The notes under the pieces were generated by a model. It was not told the origin of the DNA. It did no database searches and worked only from the letters and a program-made list of their open reading frames with translations. A program made the position numbers and the translations under genes. Shown here one piece after another: positions 1 to 10,461 of a stretch of 64,000 nt of DNA (position 1 is the first letter of the stretch; each line of letters opens with the position of its first letter). The stretch is from the NCBI GenBank assembly GCA_026120035.1, contig JALRME010000009.1, positions 434,001 through 498,000 of the forward strand. Reading direction: 5' to 3'. The stretch is from Coleophoma eucalyptorum (Eukaryota > Ascomycota > Leotiomycetes > Helotiales > Dermateaceae).

Positions 1-973
1 GGAGAAGGCGCCTCACGCAGTCTGCAAGACGTCGTATTGGTGTCTATGTACGCGCACTTCTGCTACCTGCCTGCCTGCCTGTCTGCCTGCTTGTTTGAGA
101 CAGGATGGGACCCGTGATCTGATCCGATAGGGGACAGGCAGACCATCGATGAAAGAGGGGGTTTAGGAAAGAGAGCTGAGCGTGTACTTTACAGCTCCAG
201 AAGTGGCTGGAAAGGACCAAGATGGGATCTAGATGGCATTCCAACCAAATGCCATCATCGCGATTGCAGACCCCGGTCGCAAACCCTGGTACATACCCGA
301 GCTTGTCCAGATCCGGATGTGGAGAAAGCTCAGTTACCCTCCGATCTTACGGTACTGTGCGTGTCGCAGACATTCAAGACATCACCTCACTTCTTCACCA
401 TGAATTTGCCTCAATCACCTTGGCGGCCTTAGAGAACTCACCCCACGCGGATGGCTCTAGGTAGGAGGCCCTCATGAATCTTGCTTGTCTGCGAATGCAC
501 ACGATGCAAGCCGATGCTCGTCGAGGCCTAGAGCCGGATCCCTCCTTGAATACCTGCTCGTAAAGCGGGGAAGGGGGCATGAATTGCTATAAACCTAAGT
601 CTGTGTCATAGAATGCAGCAAGAAGGAGGTGGGAGTGGAGGACTGGACCGGCAGCTTTACCCAGAGAGTAACAGTGAGTAAGTATCATAGGCTCGTGGCC
701 AGGGAAAGCCCAGTCGCCCCAGATATGATGTAACGGCTCGGAGGCTCTATTACGTTGTACGACTCTAGTTGTGGCTAGTGAGCTGAGGAGCAACGAGGCA
801 ACAGAAACTTAAGTTCATCATTTCTCCCTACTTTGCTCTCTCCTCTTCTGCTCCATACTACATATCTCGTTACACACCACACAGCACCCCTCACCTCGCC
901 TCATCACAAACTTCGACATCTTCAGCTTCATCCTCATCCCACCTACTCCAGCCGGCATTCCCGTATTGCAAAC
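1..973. other. Upstream region of the rhodopsin gene; no gene seen
   Basis: No convincing coding frame occurs here. A short CTGC/CTGT-rich microsatellite lies at about 64-95. From about 820 to 960 the + strand is rich in C and T, which is common just upstream of fungal start codons and fits a promoter and 5' leader for the rhodopsin gene. The frame of that gene stays open leftward to about 833 but without an ATG, so this part is more likely leader than coding. Confidence 0.5.
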
Positions 974-2020
974 ATGATTGTCGATCCTGTGGAAGCTCTT
1001 ATGAAGACCAGCTCGCTGCTGGTCCCTACCTCTTCTGCCACCGTCAGTCCTATTCCGACTGTGATCCCAGGTCCCTCTCGTGTCTTTGAGAAGGCTGGAC
1101 CTGCTGGGGTTAACACACTATGGGTTGTCTTTGTGATTATGCTTCTTTCCTCCTTGGCCTTCATCTGGTTGGCTTTCAAGGTCCCAGTGGTATGTATAAC
1201 AGAAGCTTTAGGTCTGTGGCATCCTAGCTCACTCTGTTGGCAGCAAAAACGTATTTTCCACGTCCTCACAGCTTTCATTACGACTTTTGCTACCCTCTCA
1301 TACTTTGCTATGGCTACTGGTGATGGAGGTGAGTTTTACTCTGCTGTTGGATACAATCCGACTTCGGTCGCTTTCTTTATGTTTGCAATACCTAACGAGA
1401 TGTCTTTAGTCTCCTTCACACATACCGTGATTAGGGAGTCCCACAAGCATACCGGTGTCGACACTGTCACCCACATCTTCCGACAAGTCTTCTGGGCACG
1501 ATACGTCGATTGGTCCCTGACTACTCCTCTTCTTCTCCTCGACCTTGCTTTCCTCGCGGGCATGAACGGAGCCAGCATCCTTGTTGCCGTTGTTGCAGAT
1601 TTGATTATGATTCTCCTCGGTCTCTTTGCTGCCTATGGCAAGAGTGATGCACAGAAATGGGGATGGTACGGAATGGCGTGTATTGCATACTTGGTCGTTG
1701 TCTACCAACTTGTTATTTCAGGACGCCGCGCTGTCTTGGCCAGGGGCAACTCTACGTCCAAGCTGTTTGCTTCTATTGGTGGATTCACTCTCATCCTCTG
1801 GACTTTGTATCCAATTGTTTGGGGTGTCGGAGATGGAGCTCGCAAATTGAGCGTTGATACTGAGATCATTTGCTACGCCGTTCTCGATGTCCTGGCCAAA
1901 CCTGTCTTTGGTTTCTGGCTCTTGTTCGCTCACACTAGGAACGTGGCTACCATCGAGGGTTTCTGGAGCCATGGATTGGGTGGTGAAGGATCTGTTCGTC
2001 TTGAGGACGATGACAACTAA
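974..2020 (+). CDS. Fungal rhodopsin, proton-pump type (microbial opsin)
   Basis: Seven-helix retinal protein of the bacteriorhodopsin family, expected in a cell membrane. The start is the ATG at 974, with A at -3. Two in-frame introns are required, 1190-1243 and 1329-1409; both have GT-AG ends and CTCAC/CTAAC branch sites. Removing them restores the helix B-C region and gives 303 residues, the usual size. Helix C reads RYVDWSLTTPLLLLD, giving Arg131, Asp134 (the Asp85 counter-ion position of bacteriorhodopsin) and Asp145 (the Asp96 proton-donor position). Helix G has Asp260 and the retinal-binding Lys264 in DVLAK. Having Asp at the donor position matches pumping fungal opsins such as Leptosphaeria rhodopsin rather than NOP-1, which has Glu there. 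Pumping is inferred from these residues. The function of fungal opsins in vivo is not settled. Confidence 0.96.
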   Translation: MIVDPVEALMKTSSLLVPTSSATVSPIPTVIPGPSRVFEKAGPAGVNTLWVVFVIMLLSSLAFIWLAFKVPVVCITEALGLWHPSSLCWQQKRIFHVLTAFITTFATLSYFAMATGDGGEFYSAVGYNPTSVAFFMFAIPNEMSLVSFTHTVIRESHKHTGVDTVTHIFRQVFWARYVDWSLTTPLLLLDLAFLAGMNGASILVAVVADLIMILLGLFAAYGKSDAQKWGWYGMACIAYLVVVYQLVISGRRAVLARGNSTSKLFASIGGFTLILWTLYPIVWGVGDGARKLSVDTEIICYAVLDVLAKPVFGFWLLFAHTRNVATIEGFWSHGLGGEGSVRLEDDDN

Positions 2021-2885
2021 AGGACCACTATCTAAGATGTTCCAATTACGGTACATGAAAAGAGATGCCGACATTGATTCTCACCGGATATGATGACTTC
2101 GAATGAAATAAGGGTGTATTGTTGAAGTGGAAGAGATTGAAACTGGTGCATACCAAGGAGTCTTAGGGATTCATATATTGCTGTGAAGGAAGCCTAATTA
2201 GGAATGAATAAATACCATTTTCTTGCCACAAATATGCTTTATACCATGATATTTGATCCTTGTGCAGCTCCGACTTGCCCAATTATGATATCTTACGGAA
2301 AAGCTATACGCAACCATGGTACCCGCATGTTTCCATAAACCCTGTTCAACGGGTGTGTTATAAATAATAGGGAGGGAACTTTTGGTGAATCAAGCATTCT
2401 AATACGATCGCTTTTTGAAATCATATTATATAGGCAAACGGATTGCTACACTTTCGTCAAAACCTGTCGAGTTTGTGTTGCAAGCAAATCCAACAACTAG
2501 TAATCACATGACCAAACAGTCTTCCTCCAATCCCATCATTCCGTCTGCAATGCCGACGTGGGGCCCAATGGAAAACCTTAAAAATAGGACCTAGTAAAGC
2601 TGGCCTGCGTCATCTATCGGATCTGAAGCAGGGCAAGCTCTCTCTCTCTCTCTTATCGTAGAATCCTTCAGAACCAAGACCCAACAGCCCCCCTATTAAT
2701 CTGTTTTCTCGACAACGTCAATCCAACCATCCCCTCTCCATCTATCTATACCCATCCACAACATCAGCCCATAACTCTTCTCCGTTGATCAATTCAGACC
2801 CTCACCCGCCGAAAGAAAGCCACGCGAAGCTGCCCCCCAGCTCCGATCCCGTCCACTCAATTGATTTCCCGCTTCCCCTTTCATC
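2021..2885. other. Intergenic; rhodopsin 3' end and promoter of the next gene
   Basis: An AATAAA-like polyadenylation signal lies at 2207-2212, about 190 bp past the rhodopsin stop. The second half (about 2640-2885) is rich in C and T, including a CT repeat at about 2638-2654. It looks like the promoter and leader of the small gene starting at 2886. No coding frame is supported. Confidence 0.5.
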
Positions 2886-3220
2886 ATGGCTCCCTCTACC
2901 ACAACTGCCACGGCTCCAGTAAATGCTGTCCAGGTCCACGGCCAGGATATCGAAATGGCTCAACCGGCAATTCATGAATCAATGAGTACGTCCTCCCATC
3001 CCCCTTCTCTACTCTCCTCTTTCTTTCTCTCGTTTCAATATACGAAAGCCATCTCTAACAAGCAGGAGAATTTTCAGATCCCAACACCCAACCCTCCCAG
3101 AAGCCAAGCCAGGCCACGGAGGAGGGTGACGAGATGCATCTCCGAGGTGGTGAAGCGTGTCCCGGCCGCTTCTGCTTCATTATCCCTTGTCCGCTGCCTT
3201 GTAATTTCTGTATCATCTAG
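2886..3220 (+). CDS. Small protein with cysteine-rich C-terminal tail (80 aa)
   Basis: The unspliced frame looks like noise, but removing a 92-bp intron (GTACGT at 2986 to TTTTCAG at 3077, with a CTAAC branch site about 18 bases before the acceptor) gives an 80-residue protein. The first 60 residues are polar and Thr/Gln/Glu-rich. The tail is GGEACPGRFCFIIPCPLPC followed by NFCII, with five cysteines in the last 21 residues and the stop at 3218-3220. I recall similar short Cys-rich tails in unnamed fungal proteins but cannot name a family. Palmitoylation or membrane association of the tail is inference. It is not a CAAX box, because the last four residues are FCII. An alternative acceptor at 3065 would change the frame and lose this tail. 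Confidence 0.75.
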
Positions 3221-5375
3221 ACAAGGCAAAATCTAAATCATGTGTTGTTGTTTTTTATTGTTATTTTGTTTATCCTATGGGCGCCTGCGGGCTGTGAGGA
3301 GGGCCTTCAGTGAAACGGGTGTGATCGTGCGTGATGGATGGGGGGAGGATCATGTATGTGTGTTTTGATAGATAGTAATGATGGATGGATACATATGGCT
3401 GGTTGGATGAAAGTGCAAGCGTTATTCAATACAGAAGTATACCCATATAAATGTTACCTATTGCCATAGCGTGCATATCCTCGTTTTGATGGGTTAAGGC
3501 GGTTGGATTGGAGCATGGAAAGGATTCCATATGCAATGAGCGGGTGGCTGGGATGAGATACTAAACTAATGATTTATGTGCGATGTATCTATAGATTGAT
3601 TCATTGCCTTTTTAGAAGTCGCAGTGCAACCGGGAAAGCATTTTTGGTGACAAGCGTCTAACTAAACAAGCTACTTTTTATCCTCACCCCTCTCAAGTCC
3701 TGGCATGGAGCTTGTTCAATGAGTGGCGGGTTGTCCATGAGGAGGAGTAGCAAATCATAAGAAGGTCAATTTTGATCTATAGTGGTTCTTTCCTGCATAG
3801 GACACTTTAGTATAGAGACAAAGTACAGACAGCTCTTTGAATCGAATCAGCAGCTCAGTGCTCCTTGGTCCAATTCGATTGAACAAGAGACATCCTCGCC
3901 AACAACCGTCCCCCAAAAAATTTATCCTTCAACCAAAAAGAAAGCAATTCCCTCGACTTTACCCGTCGCCCACCTGCAAAGATAATGACAGGGTATCAAT
4001 AACCAAAGAACAAATCCCCCCCCCCCCTCAAAGGAAGTCGGTGCGGAAGTCTGTTAGTTTTCGTCAGAGTTCACGCACCATACGTATAAAACTCCAAGTA
4101 CTTAACACCCAACGCCACGGGAAGGCCAGACTTATGTTGAGCACCCTAAAACAGGTATATCAGCAAAAATAACAGAGGGGAGACTCACCCGAAAAGGAAA
4201 GGAGAAAAGAAAGAAACCGAGTCGACATCGAGGGGTGAGGAAGGGGATGGAAGAAACAAACCTAGTCCTACACCCAAGAATTAAAAGCAAGATTAGCATT
4301 AACCAAGAGGGGAGGGGGAGAAGGAAATCGGATTGTGAGTTTTCCAATGGAATGGAAATGGTAAGATAAGTAGATAAGTAAACGAGAAAGAGGCAAAAGA
4401 AAGGAAAAAGGGAATGGGGGGTTGCAACTAAGTGTGCGAAACGAAAAGGAAAATAAATGGTGCTGCGACTTAACGCTTCTTTGGTGATTGTTTTTGAGGT
4501 TTTGATGGTGACCAAACCATCAAGCCTTTTATAGAGTTTTTTTTTTTTGTTGGATCTAGGATCCATTTTTGTTTTTGGGACGAGAAGAGAAAAGAAAAGA
4601 AGAGGAAAGAAAGGAGAAAGAAGGGAAGGAAAAGGGAGGTAGGGTTCTGTATATCTACCATGATTGTTCTTGAAGAACTTGGAGTTTGTTAAGAACTGGT
4701 TTGTATATTAATTATTGATCCTGAAAGGGAAATGGAGAAGAAAAAAGATGAAGTTTACCTCAATATTTGAAGACTACTAGTAGCGGCGGAGGCCGCGATT
4801 TGAAATTCGAGTTCGGAGAATCGGATATGCATCACTACATTGAAATGTGAGTATAATAGTAAATATTGGAAAGAAATTGATAAAGCATACCTGAATTCTC
4901 AAGTACGTCTGGCCACAGCTTTGGGGGGGCTGTGAATAAGGTAAAATTAGGCACTACAGGTGCCTATGTCGAGATCACACGCTCTGATTACCATGTTAGC
5001 AATGTATTTGGAAAGGGTTGAAGGATATGTTCTTGTACCGAAGCATTGAAGCAAGGTTGCCACAGCGAAAGCTGCCAGAAGAGTACGACAGGTACCAAGG
5101 CTGGAGACCACAAGCCCTGTTTCATGTATAAGTATAGTGACATAAAACTATTTGAGGGAAGTAATATCACACCGAGCCAATAAAAGTTGCAAAAGGAATC
5201 TTAAACAAAAGCCCTACTATAATATCAGCATTGTACAATGAAAGATAAATATGGATACCATAAACTTACCCAGAGGTTCAGAAAAGCTTCGATAGAGCAA
5301 AAGCTGCGAAGCAGGAGACAGCGGCACTGTTTGACTGATTAGTATAATATTCGTGAGTGGAAGGATGAGTTAAAT
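3221..5375. other. Gene-poor, low-complexity intergenic region
   Basis: No protein-coding gene is supported. Between about 4170 and 4660 the + strand is strongly purine-rich, with a homopolymer T run near 4540. A C run lies at about 4018-4027. Several sequences on the - strand look like intron donors (GTGAGT near 4178, GTAAAC near 4757, GTATGC near 4890, GTAAGT near 5270), so a spliced 3' untranslated or non-coding transcript on the - strand is possible. The sequence alone does not prove it. Confidence 0.4.
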
Positions 5376-7139
5376 TTACACTGCGGCACTCTTAAGGAAG
5401 GACCAGGAACCAGAGGAAGATGAGTCTGAGCACTCAGTATCTTCCGTCCATGCGCCTGGAATATGAAAAGGCTTGTCAACTTGAACGGTGTTCAAATTTC
5501 GGTCCATAATGACATCCAGGTATGGGAGGTATGCATGAAAAGGTGACTGCACCTCACACAAGGCCATGACAGGTTCTGATGTATCCGGAGAACAAGCAGG
5601 CGATTGAGGAGCTGGGGATGCAGCACGCTTGAGCGAGAAGGGAGCAGTTGTGGGAGGAGCTGACACGGATCGTGAAGGTCTGGTGGGTTTGACTGGAGAC
5701 AATTGACGGCGGGTTATCCGGACGATGCGTAGCTGGGAAGGGATCCTTGAGGAAACAAGAGAACCCTTGAAAACAGGTACATGAGGTGGTGGGCTCACTG
5801 GCATTAGGGTAAACGGACGGGGAACACCTCGTGGAAGCTTGTATGTGGAGACCGGAGATGGAGGAGGAGCTCTGGTAGCACGTGGGAATGGTGCGCGTCG
5901 AGGACTGTATGGAGATCTTGGCAGGTTTTCCTCTGGAGATACAGCCCTTGAGACAGGAGACGGAATGACAGGTGGTGGTACCGGAAGAGCAATGGGAACT
6001 GCAACTGGAGAAGGAGCTAGGGCCGGACCCACAGGAGGGAGCTTGAACAGAGGGGAATGACGAAGTCGAACAACTCTGCGTGGCCTGGGTGTCCATGAGT
6101 CTTCCAAGGTGACAGCAGCAATGCTTGACTCTTCATTGCCTGAGGTGGTATCATAGTCATCAGAAGATGCTGGTGCTAATTCCGAAGAGAGCTTGTCAGA
6201 CACCGAATCGTTGTCATTGGAGGCATTGTAGGAGCCTGATTGGTTGGATCGCAGTGACAAGTCTTGAATAGAGTTCGCAGACACAGAATAATAGTCATTA
6301 GAGGAATTGTAGGTGCTTGGCTGGTCGGAACACAGTGACAATTCCTGGGGAGAGTTGTCAGATACGATGTCGCAGTCCGCGGATGAACTGGATGAATTAG
6401 AAGAGCTTGACTGCACGGATGCAAGGGCCAATTCAGGAGATTGAAACTCAGAAGTGGAGTCGAAATCCGCAGAAGAACCGTCACTGAGCCATCCAGCAGG
6501 ATAGGGCCAGGTAGGTCCATCGTCGAGGAGAGTTCGAGGAGCTTCAGTTTTAGCAACGAAACCGCACTGGAAATTGAGAGCTCGCTCCAGAGAACACATG
6601 GATGAGTTATCAGATGGTAAAGATTCTTCGGATTGATCTGTTGTATCATTGCTCCGGAGAACTGGGAGGCTATGAAGTGAAGCATCGTCGGGACAAAAGT
6701 TGCTTGAAGTGCAAGGAGATGGTGGAGTTGTATCAGTGCCAGCAGATAGAAGTCGGACTGGGCTTAAATTGAAGGTAGTACAGTTGTCCAGGTATTCTTT
6801 AACAGTGTGTGGAGAAGGAGTTTCATAGAAGAGAGGTTGATAAAAGAGGGATTGAAGCTCTGCCAACATCTGGCGAGGTCCAATAGATGTATCTTGAGAA
6901 TCCAAAAGTTGGTCAGGCTTTCGGTGAGATGATCTGAGAGGGCTGCTAGGTTTTTCAATGGATGGCAGAGGGCGAGCTGTGAGGAAGCGGTGAGAACAGC
7001 TGCGCAGAGAAGAAGAGGAAACAGTGCTAAGGTCCGGTCGAGAACGGTAGACGGGAGGCACTGGATTGACATGAGGGACTTGATACCCCCGGCGCGAAGC
7101 CGTCGTGAGAAGAGGAGAGGATAGCTTGAATTGTTTCAT
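5376..7139 (-). CDS. Long Ser/Pro-rich, probably disordered protein (587 aa)
   Basis: I do not recognise the family. The frame runs uninterrupted for almost 1.8 kb. The first ATG is at 7139 (MKQFKLSSPLL, with A at -3); the frame is open about 50 bp further upstream without an ATG. The middle holds two to three imperfect copies of a roughly 30-residue Ser/Asn/Asp repeat with the pattern DNSPQELSLCSDQ..YNSSND (about 6190-6390). The second half is Pro- and Arg-rich, with many short SPxxxP-type segments, as in scaffold or cytoskeleton-associated proteins. No signal peptide or membrane helix is seen. The stop at 5376 lies inside a possible donor (GTGTAA). Splicing to a TACTAATCAG acceptor at about 5336 would swap the last residue for about 18 others, so the C-terminus is uncertain. 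Confidence 0.65.
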   Translation of the reverse strand: MKQFKLSSPLLTTASRRGYQVPHVNPVPPVYRSRPDLSTVSSSSLRSCSHRFLTARPLPSIEKPSSPLRSSHRKPDQLLDSQDTSIGPRQMLAELQSLFYQPLFYETPSPHTVKEYLDNCTTFNLSPVRLLSAGTDTTPPSPCTSSNFCPDDASLHSLPVLRSNDTTDQSEESLPSDNSSMCSLERALNFQCGFVAKTEAPRTLLDDGPTWPYPAGWLSDGSSADFDSTSEFQSPELALASVQSSSSNSSSSSADCDIVSDNSPQELSLCSDQPSTYNSSNDYYSVSANSIQDLSLRSNQSGSYNASNDNDSVSDKLSSELAPASSDDYDTTSGNEESSIAAVTLEDSWTPRPRRVVRLRHSPLFKLPPVGPALAPSPVAVPIALPVPPPVIPSPVSRAVSPEENLPRSPYSPRRAPFPRATRAPPPSPVSTYKLPRGVPRPFTLMPVSPPPHVPVFKGSLVSSRIPSQLRIVRITRRQLSPVKPTRPSRSVSAPPTTAPFSLKRAASPAPQSPACSPDTSEPVMALCEVQSPFHAYLPYLDVIMDRNLNTVQVDKPFHIPGAWTEDTECSDSSSSGSWSFLKSAAV

Positions 7140-7628
7140 TGTAAATGAATTAGAGCAAGGTTTACAGGAGAGTATGAAAAGTGAGGACAAGGAGAAAGGA
7201 GAACAGGAGTGAGACGGATAAGTGAATACAGGATTATATACATATGCGAAGCGCGTTTTGAGCGCGCATTCAGTCTCGGCTATTAAGGGGCTATCCCAAG
7301 GCTGGAATGGAAATGTTGTGATCGAGAATCAAATATTGTTCAAATCTGCAATAGCGTTGTGATTATCACTATGTGGTTACTCTGCGGTAATTGGGTTCAA
7401 TCCGGAAGGAAGGTAGTAGGTGAAGGTCGTGATAGCCTCAAGTTAAAAAGTTAAGCGACGCCAATGTAGGATAAACCACAAGGATACATAAACTCAATGC
7501 AATCTACTCTTCAGGCTTAAAATAAAGTGCAAGACTCCTTTAAGAAACTAGAGATATACTGAGGACGGCATCGTAGCGATACATAGTCACGACTATATCC
7601 CCAGAAACCACAGTTAAGATTTGAGAAA

Positions 7629-7651
7629 AGCTAAGCGCAATGCGATTAGCT
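7629..7651. repeat. Imperfect palindrome, copy 1 (core GCAATGC)
   Basis: A 23-base imperfect palindrome: AGCTAA pairs with TTAGCT, one mismatch follows, then CGCA pairs with TGCG around a single A. A related sequence lies about 190 bp downstream. Confidence 0.5.
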
Positions 7652-7815
7652 GGCGACCCATGACCTCTCAACGTGAGCGTAATTAGCGCCATATTGATCC
7701 AGAGTTCTATTAAAATCAAGAACTACGCTCAGTATTGCTGATATGGGCTGAAAAAGCTGTATCACATAATAATTACTTTGAAGTTGATGGCTTGCGTTCC
7801 GACAGATGATTGACG

Positions 7816-7842
7816 AGCTAGCCGCAATGCAGATAGCTAGCC
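7816..7842. repeat. Imperfect palindrome, copy 2 (core GCAATGC)
   Basis: AGCTAGC on the left and GCTAGC on the right flank the same GCAATGC core found in the palindrome at 7629-7651. The shared core and shared AGCTA arms suggest a common origin or a common binding protein. Confidence 0.45.
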
Positions 7843-9225
7843 AAGCAGGATACTAAGACTTGACCAAATTTAAGAATACTATTTGAAAGCTATATTCACA
7901 GTGCCTCCTGCGTGGGTTGCAAAGCTGCGGGAATTCATGCAACGTTTATTGTAAGACTGAATACCCTACATGTCTTTCAATTGCTTCAATTCCATCAAAG
8001 AAAGCTCGAGATACCTAGACAAAACAGAGATCTTACCTATCACTACAATTGCCATCTTTCCTTAACAGGAGTCGGAGATGTACTTTGTCGATAGCAAAAC
8101 TTCGTTACCATATATTGTCCCCTTGGGCACCGCATGGATCTGCAACACCGTATGTTGACCAATAAGCCGTATAAAGACAGTATAAAATGAAAGACCATAC
8201 ACCGGATAGCGGCAAGTGACCAGTGCCGGATTGGCCGAGGTGACGCTGACACTTTACAACACTTCAGGCTGAGTACACTAGCAATATGCTCATCTGGTAG
8301 CAGTGGTACTATCCGAAGCATACGCCAGCTGATATGTCGATCAACAGAGCTGATATTGGGCGCTGTGGATCGTGCCTAAAGATGCATAGATATGACCTCA
8401 TAGCCCAATATAAAGACCGCGATATCCATACAGAATCCTCTAAGGTTGCATAGAAGTCAACCGTTGCCGAACTTTTTGCGAGGAACGCCGTCGCGTTAAT
8501 TCTGAGTATTATCCGTGCAGTCGCAGATAAATCGCTGACGTAGTTAATCTTGGAGCGAGCACCGGAGGAGCCGCAGCAAGTGAGGTATTAAATATGACTT
8601 CTTTCATGTAGGGGGAAAGAGAAGAGGGGTGATCACTGAAGCGTGAAGGGAATAAGGGGTATAATAACGTCATGTGATCTCGCGTCTGCCACCTCATCAC
8701 TCTATGCGCGCAGGACATTTGGGATGGTTCATCATTATTATCGTACTATGCAGGGTCGTTCCAAGCAACTTATTTTGCTGGGAGATAAATCCATCTTTCC
8801 TGTAATGCCACGACATCAGTGAACCATAATCGCATGACGAAAGCCACGACAGCGAGGGTTTGGCGGTATAGCGAGAAATCACTTCGTCGTTAAGTTCATG
8901 TGCTGGAGTGCAAGCCAACGGCTAGATGAGCCTGCATAATCGATGTACAGCTGTCATTGATGCCATCGGATCGTTTGAGAAACCATGGGGGCAGCTCTGT
9001 AATTGCTAGGATACATCCCAACCGAGACCGTTGACACTGTCGCATTGATAATGCGCTCAGGAAGAACTGTGCTCGGGCTCATCAGTACCGTCTTGCGGTT
9101 AGCCAAGCGACAAGTGTTAAAAGCGTATGAAGCTGCTCAGTGTCTAGTCTAGTTCTCTTCGCACTTCAACTTCCCCCACTCGTTCTCGCGGCTGCCGATC
9201 TTTACTACTATCACTAGTTTTTGCT

Positions 9226-10461
9226 ATGGCTTCAATAATTGCGTTAGGCGCCCAAGTTGTGTCGGTAGTCCGGCAAGCTGTCACCTCCTCTAAGCCGGAG
9301 CCCGCTCAGAGCCAATTCTCAGATACCACGACGTTAGAGACAAACTCCAAGAAATATTACCTCGGATATAGAACCGACGACCACAATACCCCTTGGGCAA
9401 AACATTTTAAACCTATTGACACTCCTCTTACTGCAGCGTTTGTCGATGGCTGTAAAGTAACTTATAGTCCTTGGAAAGATACTGAGTAGCTTATACTGAC
9501 CGGGATAGAAATCACCTGTAGCTGCTGAACTGGGCGTTCCTCTTTCCAAGGCTCCAGGATTGCTTGAGCAACCTGGGTACTTGCCTTTGGAGAATGGATG
9601 GACCAGATTGCCAGATGGTACCATGTATATTTGCGCTCTGAGCGACCTACCAAATGTAACAGGTGATATGTAAGCCACATCTTCTTGTACACTATGCAAG
9701 TGCCATGGGTTTCACATTACTAAATAACCCCAGGTTGGACTTCTGGTTTTATTGGCACTCAAATTGTGCTTCCAAGTACAAGCTGTGGAACCCAGATGCC
9801 CATCGGTACGCATGGTTAGATCGTGAGAAACTCACAGAAGAGGAAATGAAAAAGAAGGTGTGCAACCTGTTTTATCCTTCCCAGAAATTCTTGATTTTAA
9901 CATGTTGATAGAGCTTCAAAGAGAGATACTGGGACACGACATCCTTTGTAAATGAGTATATCGGCAACGCAGAAGGCAAGCTTAGCATCGGGTTCTTTGA
10001 TCCACGTAAATTTGGTTTCCGGCTTGAAACTCCAGATTCCAACATCCAGACTGTTGTTACAGCCTTTGTAGAGCCAGGACGCTATACTCAGATTCACCCA
10101 CAGAAAAGAGCCGAGTCTGGCCCTGGCGGTGCCGCCCAGGCTTTCAAGATCACTCTTATGCATCAGCTGAGAAAGAAGCCGGATGGGACTGGATATGAGA
10201 TGCGCAGTCGTTTCTGGGTTGGAAGTAAGTCAATGACTATTTTGACATGTCCCGTGATATGATTACCTCGATGTTATTTCTCTTACTGAGCAATTACTGA
10301 CAACCAATCCAGGTTTGCTAGCTGCTGGCATGAAGGTCATCGGTACTGATCCAGATCAATTCGGACATGATCTGGCTGTACACTGCCACGTTGAGATGAC
10401 CCACCTTGGCAAAATCCTGCCAGGAATCTACGAGGAGTTCAAAGATGACATATGCTGCTAG
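9226..10461 (+). CDS. DAPG hydrolase (PhlG-like) family protein
   Basis: The family includes bacterial 2,4-diacetylphloroglucinol hydrolase, a zinc enzyme that breaks a carbon-carbon bond to release acetate. Four introns are needed (9457-9508, 9670-9733, 9858-9911, 10225-10312) and all phases agree, giving 325 residues against about 300 in PhlG. Family signs are the N-terminal YYLGY segment, FWFYWHSNC followed by LWNPDAHRYAW (His139 a likely metal ligand), and the C-terminal HCHVEMTHLGKILPG segment, where His300 and Glu304 have the H-x3-E spacing of two PhlG zinc ligands. The natural substrate in fungi is unknown; an acylated phenolic compound is a reasonable guess. No phloroglucinol synthesis gene is nearby. 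Confidence 0.88.

Larger units (their letters stand above)
7140..9225. other. Gene-free region with two related imperfect palindromes
   Basis: No coding frame longer than about 90 residues occurs and none shows domain-like content. Two imperfect palindromes sharing the core GCAATGC are annotated separately. The stretch may be old degraded repeat DNA. The last 100 bp before 9226 is CT-rich, like a fungal promoter or leader. Confidence 0.4.

Noticed and set aside
833..973. Longer N-terminus for the rhodopsin
   Set aside because: The extra frame lacks an ATG and is His/Pro/Ser-rich, unlike opsin N-termini. The ATG at 974 has good context.
943..1278. Antisense frame across the rhodopsin gene
   Set aside because: It lies opposite a well-supported gene and has no domain-like content.
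4132..4566. 144-residue minus-strand frame
   Set aside because: It reflects purine-rich low-complexity DNA giving Phe/Leu/Ser/Pro runs. No conserved pattern is visible.
5554..6685. Additional minus-strand frames inside the Ser/Pro-rich gene
   Set aside because: They are alternative-frame shadows of the 587-residue frame, caused by its repetitive codons.
7380..7400. tRNA-like T-loop (GGTTCAATCC)
   Set aside because: No matching A box, acceptor stem or anticodon arm is found upstream.
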